Assembly (NCBI GenBank): GCA_020846575.1
Contig: JADLDQ010000365.1
Location: 1-7,090 of the forward strand
Length of the DNA: 7,090 nt
DNA from: Burkholderiales bacterium
GTDB taxonomy: Bacteria; Pseudomonadota; Gammaproteobacteria; Burkholderiales; SG8-39
Direction of reading: 5' to 3'
The position numbers were made by a program, and so were the translations under genes. Positions 1-5,831 of this stretch are shown in pieces. The notes under the pieces were generated by a model. It saw only the letters and a program-made list of their open reading frames with translations. It did no database searches and was not told the origin of the DNA. How positions within the stretch are numbered: position 1 is the stretch's first letter; every line of letters starts with the position of its first letter.

Positions 1-2
1 CC

Positions 3-18
3 CCGCGCGCCAGCGCGG
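3..18 (-). terminator. Hairpin just past the last operon gene, possible terminator
   Basis: A perfect 6-bp inverted repeat, CCGCGC and GCGCGG around a 4-base loop, lies 8 bases beyond the TGA of the MetE-like gene. The position suits transcription termination or 3' end protection. No T-run can be seen because the window ends, and such GC repeats occur by chance in this DNA, so the call is weak. Confidence 0.3.
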
Positions 19-26
19 CCCGTGTT

Positions 27-1157
27 TCAGATCTCGAACCCCCAGTACATGCGCGCCACGTCCGCCACCAGCTCCAGCTTGTGGCGCTGGTCCTCCGGCG
101 TCAACGGGTTGGGCGCATCGGCGGTCGAGGAAAAGCCGCACTGGGGGCTGAGGGCGAGGAAGTCGCCGTCGACGTGCTTCGCGGCTTCGTCCATGCGCCT
201 GAGCACGCTCTCCGGGGTCTCCAGCACGGGTTTCTTGCTGCTGATCAGGCCGAGCACCGCCGCCTTTCCCTTCGGGAGGTAGCGAAGCGCCGAGAAATCC
301 CCGGCGCGCTCGTCGTCGTACTCCAGCAGGAAACGGTCCACGGGCAGGCCGGCGAAGAGCTTCTCGGCGACCGGATCGTAACTTCCGCGCGAGAGCCAGT
401 GCCCGGAGAAGTTGCCGCGGCACAGGTGCACGCCGATGGTGACGTCCTCGCGCCCGCGCAGGCCTTCGAGCGCCGCGCGGTCGCAGGCGAGCATCTCTTC
501 CAGGCCGCGCTCGGGATCTGCGCCCATGGCGGCGAGCCGCGCCCTCGCCCCTGGATCCGAGAAGAAGGTGTAGCGCGGATTGTCGAGCTGGATGTAGCTC
601 ACCCCCTGGTCGATCAGCGCCTGGATCTCGGCGCGCACGATGTGCGCCATGTCCGCGCGCAGCTGCGCCGGGTCGGGATAGGGCGAGCCGGCAGCGCTCG
701 CCGCGCCCGTCCTGGGCTGGGTCGCCGCCATGAACCCCGGGGCCGGCAGGCAGATCTTGACGGGCATCGAGGCGTTCGACACCAGGAACGCGGCCTCGTG
801 CCCGCACAGGCGGCCGCGGGCCCGCAGCTTTGCGCAGACCACCCAGGTCTTCGAGGGCATCTGGCGCTCGCCCTGCGCGCCGTGCCAGGTCAGATGCTGT
901 GTCGTCTCGCTCAGGCCCTCGACGGCATCGCCGAGCACCGAGCGGAAGTCCGAGCGCCGCAGTTCGCCGTCGCTGACCACGCTGAGCCCGGCGGCCTCCT
1001 GCAGCGCGATCGCCTCGCGGATGGCCGCGTCCTCGGCCTCGCGCAGCGCCTCGGCGTCGATCCGGCGCGCCGCGTGCTCCCGGCGCGCGTGCTCCAGCGC
1101 CGCGGGGCGCAGCAGGCTGCCGACGTGATCGGCCCGGTACATGAGATTCGAAGCCAT
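27..1157 (-). CDS. MetE-like zinc methyltransferase-fold protein (cobalamin-independent methionine synthase II family)
   Basis: The 376-residue cytosolic protein resembles the C-terminal catalytic barrel of MetE as a stand-alone domain, the size of the YxjG/YxjH and epoxyalkane:coenzyme M transferase relatives. Visible motifs in order are HVGSLLRP (11-18), DGE (63-65), QLDNP (190-194, where MetE has its substrate-binding Asp), HLC (244-246), Glu279 in FLLEY, and Cys340 in SPQCGFSS. His244, Cys246, Glu279 and Cys340 match the complete His-Cys-Glu-Cys zinc site that activates a thiol in MetE. The N-terminal folate-binding half of full MetE is absent, so the methyl or alkyl donor and the thiol acceptor are unknown. 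The start ATG at 1157 follows GGGGAA seven bases upstream; ATG at 1142 is a less likely alternative. It is the last gene of the minus-strand operon, 51 bases after the HbpS-like gene. Fold assignment is firm; calling it a methionine synthase would go too far. Confidence 0.9.
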   Translation of the reverse strand: MASNLMYRADHVGSLLRPAALEHARREHAARRIDAEALREAEDAAIREAIALQEAAGLSVVSDGELRRSDFRSVLGDAVEGLSETTQHLTWHGAQGERQMPSKTWVVCAKLRARGRLCGHEAAFLVSNASMPVKICLPAPGFMAATQPRTGAASAAGSPYPDPAQLRADMAHIVRAEIQALIDQGVSYIQLDNPRYTFFSDPGARARLAAMGADPERGLEEMLACDRAALEGLRGREDVTIGVHLCRGNFSGHWLSRGSYDPVAEKLFAGLPVDRFLLEYDDERAGDFSALRYLPKGKAAVLGLISSKKPVLETPESVLRRMDEAAKHVDGDFLALSPQCGFSSTADAPNPLTPEDQRHKLELVADVARMYWGFEI

Positions 1158-1191
1158 CGTTCGTTCCCCGCCTCTGGTCTGGAAACGCCGC

Positions 1192-1210
1192 AGCCGCGCG
1201 GCGCGCGGCT
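1192..1210 (-). repeat. Perfect GC-rich hairpin between the HbpS-like and MetE-like genes
   Basis: AGCCGCGC at 1192-1199 and GCGCGGCT at 1203-1210 are exact inverted copies around a 3-base loop. The stem begins inside the TAG stop (1211-1209) of the HbpS-like gene and lies 34 bases before the start of the next gene. Downstream on the minus strand there is only a TTT, so it is not a classical intrinsic terminator. It may attenuate transcription, protect the upstream mRNA from 3' degradation, or do nothing. Confidence 0.45.
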
Positions 1211-1652
1211 ACTTCGCGACGCGGTTGAAGGCGGCGAAGTCCAGCTCGTAGCCGCACGCGCGCAGCGCCTCCTCGCACATCTTCTGGTCGTCCTCGGCGG
1301 TGCTGCCGGCGACGCCCATGCCGCCGATCAGCTCGCCGTCCTGCTTGATCGGGATGCCGCCCTGGGTCGCGACGATGGGCTGCTGCCCCATGCGCGCGAC
1401 CTGGTTGAAGAACACCGGTTCGTGCTCCGCCCACCCCCGGAGCATGGCGCTCGGCCGCTCCATCACCACGGCGGTATAGGCCTTGGCCGTGCAGATCTGG
1501 GGCGTCAGCGGCCGCGCGCCTTGCATGCGCTCCAGCGCCACCAGGAACCCGCCGGCGTCCACCACCGCCACGGTGATCGGGCGGTCCTGCGCCCGCGCTT
1601 TCTCCTGCGCCGCGGCCACCAGGCGCCTTGCCGCTTCGAGTGTGATTCGCAT
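1209..1652 (-). CDS. HbpS/GlcG family protein (DUF336-type)
   Basis: The 147-residue protein spans the length of the small HbpS-like/GlcG/PduO C-terminal fold (Pfam PF03928). Diagnostic features are a helical start (residues 4-22), the strand VAVVDAGGFLVALERM (28-43), and the glycine-rich block from GGIPI (98-102) through IGGMGVAGSTAEDD (109-122). Relatives bind haem (HbpS of Streptomyces) or cobalamin-related ligands, or accompany catabolic genes such as glc with no proven role. No signal peptide is seen, so it should be cytosolic. The ATG at 1652 is supported by GGAGAA six bases upstream. It sits between the alpha/beta hydrolase (20-base gap) and the second MetE-like gene, so it is very probably co-transcribed. 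The family assignment is strong; the function here (cofactor or ligand binding, or an accessory enzyme) is unknown. Confidence 0.92.
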   Translation of the reverse strand: MRITLEAARRLVAAAQEKARAQDRPITVAVVDAGGFLVALERMQGARPLTPQICTAKAYTAVVMERPSAMLRGWAEHEPVFFNQVARMGQQPIVATQGGIPIKQDGELIGGMGVAGSTAEDDQKMCEEALRACGYELDFAAFNRVAK

Positions 1653-1672
1653 GAGTGTTCTCCGCTGTCGAT

Positions 1673-2449
1673 CTAGGCCTTCGCCCGCAGGGTGGCGAGA
1701 ATCTGCTCCAGAGCATCGTTGAAGAGCTGCGGCGCTTCCCAGTACATCGAGTGCGGCGCGCCGGGCACCACTTGCAGGATCGAACCGGGCAGCAGCGCAT
1801 GGGCGCGCGCGATGGTCTGCGGCCGGATGACCGCGTCGGCTTCACCGGCGAGGAAGCACACGCGCACGCCCGCCGCGAGGATCTCCTGCGGGGTGGGGCC
1901 GACCGCGCTCAGGTTGCGGATGTCGCCCATGCCGGCGCGGTTGAAGGTGCCGAGCTGGCCGAAGAGAAACGTCCGCGCCGGATCCGCGTCGCGAAAGGCG
2001 CGCGTGAGCAGCCGGTCCAGCACCGGCAGGGTCTCGGCCTTGGCGCGGTCGGCGCGCACCAGCGGGGTGAGTTCGTCGTGGCTCATGCCGCCAACGGAGT
2101 GGGCGAGCACCACCGCGGCGATACGGCGCGGCTCCCGCAGCGCCGAGCGCAACGCCGCCACCGCGCCGATCGACTGGCCGACGAGGACCGCGTCGCCGGC
2201 GCCGGCGTGCCGCAGCACCGCCAGGGCGTCCTCCGGAAACTCCAGCGAGTCCGGCCCCCCCTCAGCCGCATCCGACAGGCCGAACCCCCTCAGGTCCACG
2301 GTGAGCACGCAGCGCGAGGAGCGGAACCTCGCCACCTGCTGCCACCACGCGGCGTGGTTGCCTCCAGCGCCATGGATGAACAGCAGCGGCTCGCCTTCGC
2401 CGTGGGACTCGTAGTAGATCCGGGCGGCCCCGGACTGGGCGTACGGCAT
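1673..2449 (-). CDS. Alpha/beta-fold hydrolase
   Basis: This is a 258-residue cytosolic hydrolase of the usual single-domain size. The full machinery is visible: oxyanion-hole loop HGAGG (26-30), the strand and turn VDLRGFGLSD (51-60), nucleophile elbow GQSIG with Ser93 (91-95), acid Asp205 in AGEADAVI, and His233 in GAPHSMYWE. The region from about 115 to 195 would form the helical lid. The family includes meta-cleavage product hydrolases, enol-lactone hydrolases such as PcaD, esterases and dehalogenases. A Ser nucleophile in place of Asp argues against a haloalkane dehalogenase. The ATG at 2449 has AAGGA 10 bases upstream and lies 6 bases after the VOC stop, indicating shared translation in the operon. 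With its neighbours, cleavage of an ester, lactone or C-C bond in an organic-acid intermediate is plausible, but the substrate cannot be read from sequence. Confidence 0.93.
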   Translation of the reverse strand: MPYAQSGAARIYYESHGEGEPLLFIHGAGGNHAAWWQQVARFRSSRCVLTVDLRGFGLSDAAEGGPDSLEFPEDALAVLRHAGAGDAVLVGQSIGAVAALRSALREPRRIAAVVLAHSVGGMSHDELTPLVRADRAKAETLPVLDRLLTRAFRDADPARTFLFGQLGTFNRAGMGDIRNLSAVGPTPQEILAAGVRVCFLAGEADAVIRPQTIARAHALLPGSILQVVPGAPHSMYWEAPQLFNDALEQILATLRAKA

Positions 2450-2455
2450 GGGGAT

Positions 2456-2833
2456 TCAGTCCTTGCGGTTGCCGTGGTACACGATCTCGATGGTGGTGCG
2501 GTCCGGATCGGTGATGTAGCAGTACCTGGAATTGTTCTGCGGCCGGGCGATGGTCCGGGTGCGCCGCACGCCCAGCGCGTCCAGGTGCGCCATGAAACCG
2601 TCCCAGTCCTCGACCTCGACCGCGAAGTGGAAGGGCGCCATGCGGCGCATCTCCTTGACCGGCGTGAAGTGCATGTCGAAGTCACCGCGCGTGAGCAGCA
2701 GCACGCGGGTGTTGCTCATCGCGCTCACGTCCACTTGCCGCAGGCCGAACACCTTGCAGTACCACGCCTTGGTCCGCTCGGGATCGGTGGTGGGGAAATT
2801 GATGTGGTGTATGGAATGCGCGCGGTTGCTCAT
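2456..2833 (-). CDS. VOC family (glyoxalase/bleomycin-resistance/extradiol dioxygenase fold) protein
   Basis: The 125-residue protein is a typical single VOC module pair. It opens with IHHINFPTTDPERTKAWYCKVFG (7-30 region), the usual first beta-alpha unit, and continues with LLLTRGDFDMHF (45-56), PFHFAVEVEDWDGF (67-80) and YCYITDPDRTTIEIV (104-118). His10, His69 and Glu117 occupy metal-ligand positions and imply a divalent metal site. Relatives include glyoxalase I, epimerases, fosfomycin-resistance enzymes and ring-cleavage dioxygenases. At 125 residues it is much smaller than ordinary extradiol dioxygenases, so an isomerase, lyase or small-molecule binding role is more likely. The ATG at 2833 overlaps the TGA of the upstream MetE-like gene as ATGA, a strong sign of translational coupling. 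The open frame runs much further upstream, but only this start fits the fold. It sits inside the operon next to the hydrolase. Confidence 0.92.
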   Translation of the reverse strand: MSNRAHSIHHINFPTTDPERTKAWYCKVFGLRQVDVSAMSNTRVLLLTRGDFDMHFTPVKEMRRMAPFHFAVEVEDWDGFMAHLDALGVRRTRTIARPQNNSRYCYITDPDRTTIEIVYHGNRKD

Positions 2834-3945
2834 GGTCGGTCCGCGCTGGGCGTTTCGAGGACGAGCGAGGATACGGCAGGCCCCTGGGGCGCCAGGGCCT
2901 GAGTCGATTCCAGCAGCCGGCGATGCGCCTGCAGTATCCCGGGAACCCGTTCCGGCGACCCGCGACCCCAGCCGCATTCCGTGGCCACGCCGGCCAACGC
3001 GACATGGCGCAGCGCACGCGCCAGTCTCTCCCGGTTTCCCGCGTCGTCGCCGTGATGCACCAGCCCCAGGTAGAGCTGCGTTTGCGGCGGCAGTCCGAGC
3101 GAGGCGAGCGGCGCGTAGTATGCGTCGTCGGTCCTGTGCTTGGGGACCGGGAGGTGCAGAAAGTCCAGGGGGCGCCGCAGCCTGGGCAGGAGCGCGTTGA
3201 CCAGATCGACCATCAGCCGAGCGTCCTTGGGCTGCACCAGGTGTTCGTCTTTCGGGCTGCCATAGCACAGGTGATAGCCGAGCTCCACGGGCCGCGGCAC
3301 GGCGTTCCCGGCCGCGGCCAGGGTGTCCAGCGTCCACTCCCGGTAGTCGTCTGGGCGGTCCTCGAAGTAACCCTCCCAGAGCAGCACCTCCTGCAGCACG
3401 TCCCACTGCACGGCGAGGCGCTCCCCGGGCAGCGCCGCGGCGAGCTTGGCGACTTCTTCGGCCAGGTGGCGCAGCAGGACCTGCGCGAAGACCTTGCGCT
3501 CGCGCGGGACGATGTAGTTGCACGCCGGCGCCAGGGCCGTGGGAATAGCGACCTGGAACCTCAGCCCGCCGGGCAGAACCCCCGCCGCCTGAAGGCGCTG
3601 GAAGGTGGCGAAGGACTCGATCGCCATCTGCGCATAGCCGGTGTCCAGGCGCACCGCATCGGGCGCCACGCCCGCCTTGAAGCGCAGCCGGCGGATCTCG
3701 CGGTGCACTTCTCCGTTCCACAGCTTCATCCGGAAGGCGGGTGTGCCGGGATCGACCTCGAAGTCGGGATGCCGCTCGAGGAGCGCGCGGATCATGCCCA
3801 CCCAGAGGTGGCGCTTGCCGGTCTCGCCGTCCGGAATCCGGCGCAGGTAGCGCCCCAGCTCGCCGCCCGCGGCGCGAAAAGCCGCTTCCGCATCCTCGAC
3901 CGGGATGCTTCCGACCAGGTGGACCGTCAGTTCACGGGTTGCCAA
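2830..3945 (-). CDS. UROD/MetE-like barrel protein, uncharacterised subfamily
   Basis: I recognise the fold but not a named enzyme. With a TTG start at 3945 the protein has 371 residues. Motifs include HLVGSIP (9-15), RIPDGETG (36-43), QVAIPT (131-136), QWDV (180-183), HLCYGS (225-230), PVPKHRTDDAYYAPL (266-280), LVHHGDD (295-301) and ATECGWGR (321-328). His225, Cys227 and Cys324 match three zinc ligands of MetE-type enzymes. The usual Glu ligand between them is not evident; the corresponding stretch reads FLHLPVPKH. It is only distantly similar to the other MetE-like gene in this operon. The TTG is chosen because GGAGGAGG sits immediately upstream and similarity begins right after it; no in-frame ATG fits. 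It follows the solute-binding protein gene by 16 bases and overlaps the VOC start by 4. A thiol-directed methyl or alkyl transfer is possible but unproven. Confidence 0.88.
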   Translation of the reverse strand: MATRELTVHLVGSIPVEDAEAAFRAAGGELGRYLRRIPDGETGKRHLWVGMIRALLERHPDFEVDPGTPAFRMKLWNGEVHREIRRLRFKAGVAPDAVRLDTGYAQMAIESFATFQRLQAAGVLPGGLRFQVAIPTALAPACNYIVPRERKVFAQVLLRHLAEEVAKLAAALPGERLAVQWDVLQEVLLWEGYFEDRPDDYREWTLDTLAAAGNAVPRPVELGYHLCYGSPKDEHLVQPKDARLMVDLVNALLPRLRRPLDFLHLPVPKHRTDDAYYAPLASLGLPPQTQLYLGLVHHGDDAGNRERLARALRHVALAGVATECGWGRGSPERVPGILQAHRRLLESTQALAPQGPAVSSLVLETPSADRP

Positions 3946-3950
3946 TGCGC

Positions 3951-3958
3951 CTCCTCCA
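3951..3958 (-). promoter_or_regulatory. Strong Shine-Dalgarno that sets the TTG start of the MetE-like gene
   Basis: The minus strand reads GGAGGAGG (about 3958-3951) followed by CGCA and then TTG at 3945. The match to the anti-SD sequence is near perfect with suitable spacing. An ATG at 3965 and another at 3959 lie in a different frame that stops at 3927, so they cannot start the 371-residue protein. Confidence 0.65.
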
Positions 3959-3961
3959 TCG

Positions 3962-4963
3962 TCATGGCCGCGCCACGTCGGCGAGCCCGCCGATGAACGG
4001 GACCAGCTTGGAAAACTTCTCGTCCTGCCTGCGCAGGAACGCCGTGAACTCCTCGGGCGTCCCTCCGGAGGGCGGGTCCTGTTCGAAGCCCTGGCTCTCG
4101 AGGAACTTCTCTTTGAAGCCCGGCCGGGCCATGGCCTTCTTGAATTCGGCGTTGAGGCGCAGCACGACTTCGCGCGGCGCACCGGCCGGCGCGAGTATCC
4201 CGCCGAAGCTGTCCAGGTCGAGGTCGATGCCGAAATCGGCCAGCGACGGCAGGGAAGGTGCGAACGCCGAGCGGGTGGGCCCGTTGGTGGACAGCAGTTT
4301 CACCCGGCCGGCCTTGGAAAGCGCCAGCGCCTGCCCGATCGCCACCGTGCCGACCGCTACCTCGTTGGCCACCACCGCGGTCGCCGCCTGGATGAAGGTC
4401 TTGTACGGAACATCCACGAACACGACGTTGGCGCTGCGCTTGAGGTAGGCGATCAGCATCGTCGGCAGGGTCGCCGGCCCCGGCGTGCCGAAGGTGATCG
4501 TCCCGGGTTTCGTCCTGGCGAGCGCGAACAGCTCGGCCGGGTTGCCGGCCGGCACCGAGGGATGCACGATCAACCCGCCCTTCAGGTGGCCGAAGTGGAT
4601 GACCGCCTGGAAATCCTTCAGACCGTAGCTGAGCTTGGGGTAGATATGCGGATTGACCGAAACCATGTACAGGTTCGCCGTGCAGATCGTGTGCCCGTCG
4701 GCGCCGCCCTTCAGGCAGCCTTCCGCGATCGGGATGAAATTGGCCCCCGCCCTGTTCTCCGCTATCACCGGCTGGCCCAGCGCCTGACCCAGCGCGCCGG
4801 AGAAACCGCGCATCACCACGTCGTAGGGGCTGCCGGGAGCCGAGGTCAGCACCCGGATCGGCCGGCTGGGCCAGTTCTGGGCCTGGGCCGCACCGATCGA
4901 TATGAACGCGGCCAGCGCCAGTGCGACAAGAGCCGCCATGCCGCCGCGCGAATCCTCGTCCAC
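3962..4963 (-). CDS. Tripartite tricarboxylate transporter (Bug/TctC family) solute-binding protein
   Basis: A GTG start at 4963 gives 333 residues, the normal family length. An N-terminal hydrophobic stretch (about residues 9-24) ends in a signal-peptidase site AQA before QNWPSRPIRV, so the mature protein is periplasmic. Family hallmarks follow: SAPGSPYDVVMRGF (about 40-53), LGQPVIAENRAGANF, DGHTI, NPHIYPKLSYGLKDFQAV, and the C-terminal GTPEEFTAFLRRQDEKF. These proteins bind carboxylates or related acids for TctAB-type transporters or for sensing. No TctA or TctB gene is in the window, so this is an orphan binding protein here, common in Betaproteobacteria. The GTG is preferred because GAGGAG lies 5-6 bases upstream. 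An ATG at 4939 (325 residues) has a weak ribosome site and neither start gives a basic signal-peptide front. It heads the operon, suggesting that its ligand is the pathway substrate. Confidence 0.92.
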   Translation of the reverse strand: MDEDSRGGMAALVALALAAFISIGAAQAQNWPSRPIRVLTSAPGSPYDVVMRGFSGALGQALGQPVIAENRAGANFIPIAEGCLKGGADGHTICTANLYMVSVNPHIYPKLSYGLKDFQAVIHFGHLKGGLIVHPSVPAGNPAELFALARTKPGTITFGTPGPATLPTMLIAYLKRSANVVFVDVPYKTFIQAATAVVANEVAVGTVAIGQALALSKAGRVKLLSTNGPTRSAFAPSLPSLADFGIDLDLDSFGGILAPAGAPREVVLRLNAEFKKAMARPGFKEKFLESQGFEQDPPSGGTPEEFTAFLRRQDEKFSKLVPFIGGLADVARP

Positions 4964-5032
4964 GATTTCTCCTCGAGCTTGCCTCAGGTTCGGCCCGAGC
5001 GGCACTTTGCGCGCGCCAGCGCCGCACGGCAA

Positions 5033-5038
5033 TCTATA
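5033..5038 (-). promoter_or_regulatory. Candidate -10 box for the minus-strand operon
   Basis: Read on the minus strand, TATAGA is preceded by TGTG, like an extended -10 element. A transcript would begin near 5026, leaving a leader of about 60 bases before the GTG at 4963. No good -35 hexamer is seen at 16-18 bases, so either an activator helps or the call is wrong. Confidence 0.4.
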
Positions 5039-5041
5039 CAC

Positions 5042-5064
5042 AATGTTGCAAGAGCTGCGACATT
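5042..5064. promoter_or_regulatory. Near-palindromic candidate operator
   Basis: Half-sites AATGTTGCA (5042-5050) and TGCGACATT (5056-5064) are inverted copies matching at 8 of 9 positions around a 5-base spacer centred at 5053. It lies directly upstream of the candidate -10 box of the operon and in the spacer where a -35 would fall. The size and symmetry fit a dimeric repressor or activator of the GntR, IclR or TetR type; the family cannot be chosen from this alone. Confidence 0.5.
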
Positions 5065-5115
5065 CCTCGTGCCCGTGCCGGTGCAGAATCCAGCCGGCAG
5101 GGGAACTGTGGGCCC

Positions 5116-5121
5116 AGGAGG
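5116..5121 (+). promoter_or_regulatory. Orphan consensus Shine-Dalgarno upstream of the cupin
   Basis: A perfect AGGAGG lies 40 bases before the cupin ATG and has no ATG, GTG or TTG at usable distance. Seven bases later an ATC (5129-5131) is in frame with the cupin. Initiation there would add 11 residues, but ATC starts are very rare, so this may be a relic, a ribosome standby site or chance. Confidence 0.25.
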
Positions 5122-5161
5122 AATTCCCATCGATCAGGGCAGAGCGGCAACGGGGACGACG

Positions 5162-5575
5162 ATGAACAAATCCAGCATCATCAAGGTCGATTCGGTGAAC
5201 GTGATCGATCGCGGCGGCGGCATCCGGACCATTCCCCTGGTGACGCCCCGCTCGGCGCAATCGCCCCGCTTCACCACGGGAATCAGCATCTACCCCAGGG
5301 GAACCGGCGCACCGCTGCACTCGCACAATTGCGACGAGCAGGTTACGCTTCTGCAGGGGACCGGTGAAGTGGAAGTCGACGGCGCGGTCACGCCGCTCGT
5401 GCGGCACGACTCCACGTACATCCCGGCCAACCGGACACACCGCTTCACCAACACCGGCGACGGACCCATGGCGATCCTGTGGATCTACAGCTCGGACCGC
5501 GTGACCCGCACCTTCGCCGCCACCGGCGAGACGGTCGAACACCTCTCGGCCGAGGACCTGATGGGCAAGCCCTGA
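5162..5575 (+). CDS. Small single-domain cupin protein
   Basis: The 137-residue protein has both conserved cupin motifs. Motif 1 spans G49 to G69 with metal ligands His53, His55 and Glu59 (in HSHNCDEQ). Motif 2 spans YIPANRTHRFTN (86-97) with His93. Together these give a complete three-His-one-Glu metal site, normally Fe, Mn, Ni or Zn, in a beta-barrel. Small cupins of this size act as dioxygenases, isomerases, decarboxylases or binding proteins, often in aromatic or sugar-acid breakdown; no DNA-binding domain is attached. It is probably cytosolic. The ATG at 5162 follows GGGGA by five bases, a modest ribosome site. In-frame GTG at 5108 would add 18 residues that do not look like part of the fold. 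It is transcribed away from the six-gene operon and shares the control region with it, so coordinated regulation is likely. The next gene converges on it. Confidence 0.92.
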   Translation: MNKSSIIKVDSVNVIDRGGGIRTIPLVTPRSAQSPRFTTGISIYPRGTGAPLHSHNCDEQVTLLQGTGEVEVDGAVTPLVRHDSTYIPANRTHRFTNTGDGPMAILWIYSSDRVTRTFAATGETVEHLSAEDLMGKP

Positions 5576-5831
5576 TCGGGCGCGACCATCTCGGGCTTCA
5601 TGTCCTGCTGCCAGGCGTACTCGGTCCGGGTCCGAATCGAGGGCAAGTTGGCCTGCATCCCACAGGGACGCGGCTCGCCCAGGAACGGCATGAGGCCGGC
5701 GTACTTCCTGTCGCCGGCGCTGGCGATATCGAGCTTCAGTGGCGCGGGCGTGGTTCGGTTCGCGACCGGCTCCCCGGCGCCCGCGGCGGGACCACCCTCT
5801 GCTTCGCGGTGGCACCGGCCTCCACGAGCAC
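5576..5831 (-). pseudogene. Possible decayed gene after the decarboxylase-like gene
   Basis: About 270 bases between the convergent cupin and decarboxylase-like genes hold no intact gene. On the minus strand, GAGGAGGAG is followed by GTG starts at 5831 and 5825, opening a frame of about 30 codons that stops at 5736. A second frame then continues with LKLDIASAGDRKYAGLM and MQANLPSIRTRTEYAWQQD; its codons end almost always in G or C down to the cupin stop, as in real genes here. The pattern suggests a gene broken by a frameshift and truncated. LKLDIA resembles the start of dihydroxyphthalate decarboxylase-like proteins, but this is only a visual impression. In GC-rich DNA such frames also arise by chance, including antisense to the cupin end. 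Confidence 0.25.

Larger units (their letters stand above)
4964..5161. promoter_or_regulatory. Divergent intergenic control region
   Basis: This 198-base stretch lies between the outward-facing starts of the solute-binding protein operon and the cupin gene, so it should hold promoters for both. It contains an AT-rich pocket around 5031-5048, unusual in this GC-rich window, and a 23-bp near-palindrome. No regulator gene lies beside it. Confidence 0.7.

Noticed and set aside
81..1676. Plus-strand open frame of 531 codons
   Set aside because: It is antisense to the MetE-like and HbpS-like genes, is rich in Arg, Ala, Gly and His with no fold, and arises because stop codons are rare in this GC-rich DNA.
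1655..2902. Plus-strand open frame of 415 codons
   Set aside because: It mirrors the hydrolase and VOC genes, which have clear catalytic and metal motifs on the other strand; the antisense product has no recognisable domain.
2456..3721. Taking the VOC protein as the C-terminus of a 421-residue fusion
   Set aside because: The first 296 residues are an out-of-frame reading of the MetE-like gene; the VOC fold begins at the ATG at 2833, which forms an ATGA overlap.
3905..5575. Cupin as the end of a 556-residue plus-strand protein
   Set aside because: Everything before 5162 is antisense to the binding-protein gene or intergenic, with low-complexity composition; the cupin fold is complete from 5162.
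5567..5598. AAGCCC/GGGCTT inverted repeat after the cupin as an intrinsic terminator
   Set aside because: The loop is 20 bases, the stem only 6 bp and no T-run follows, so it is not convincing.
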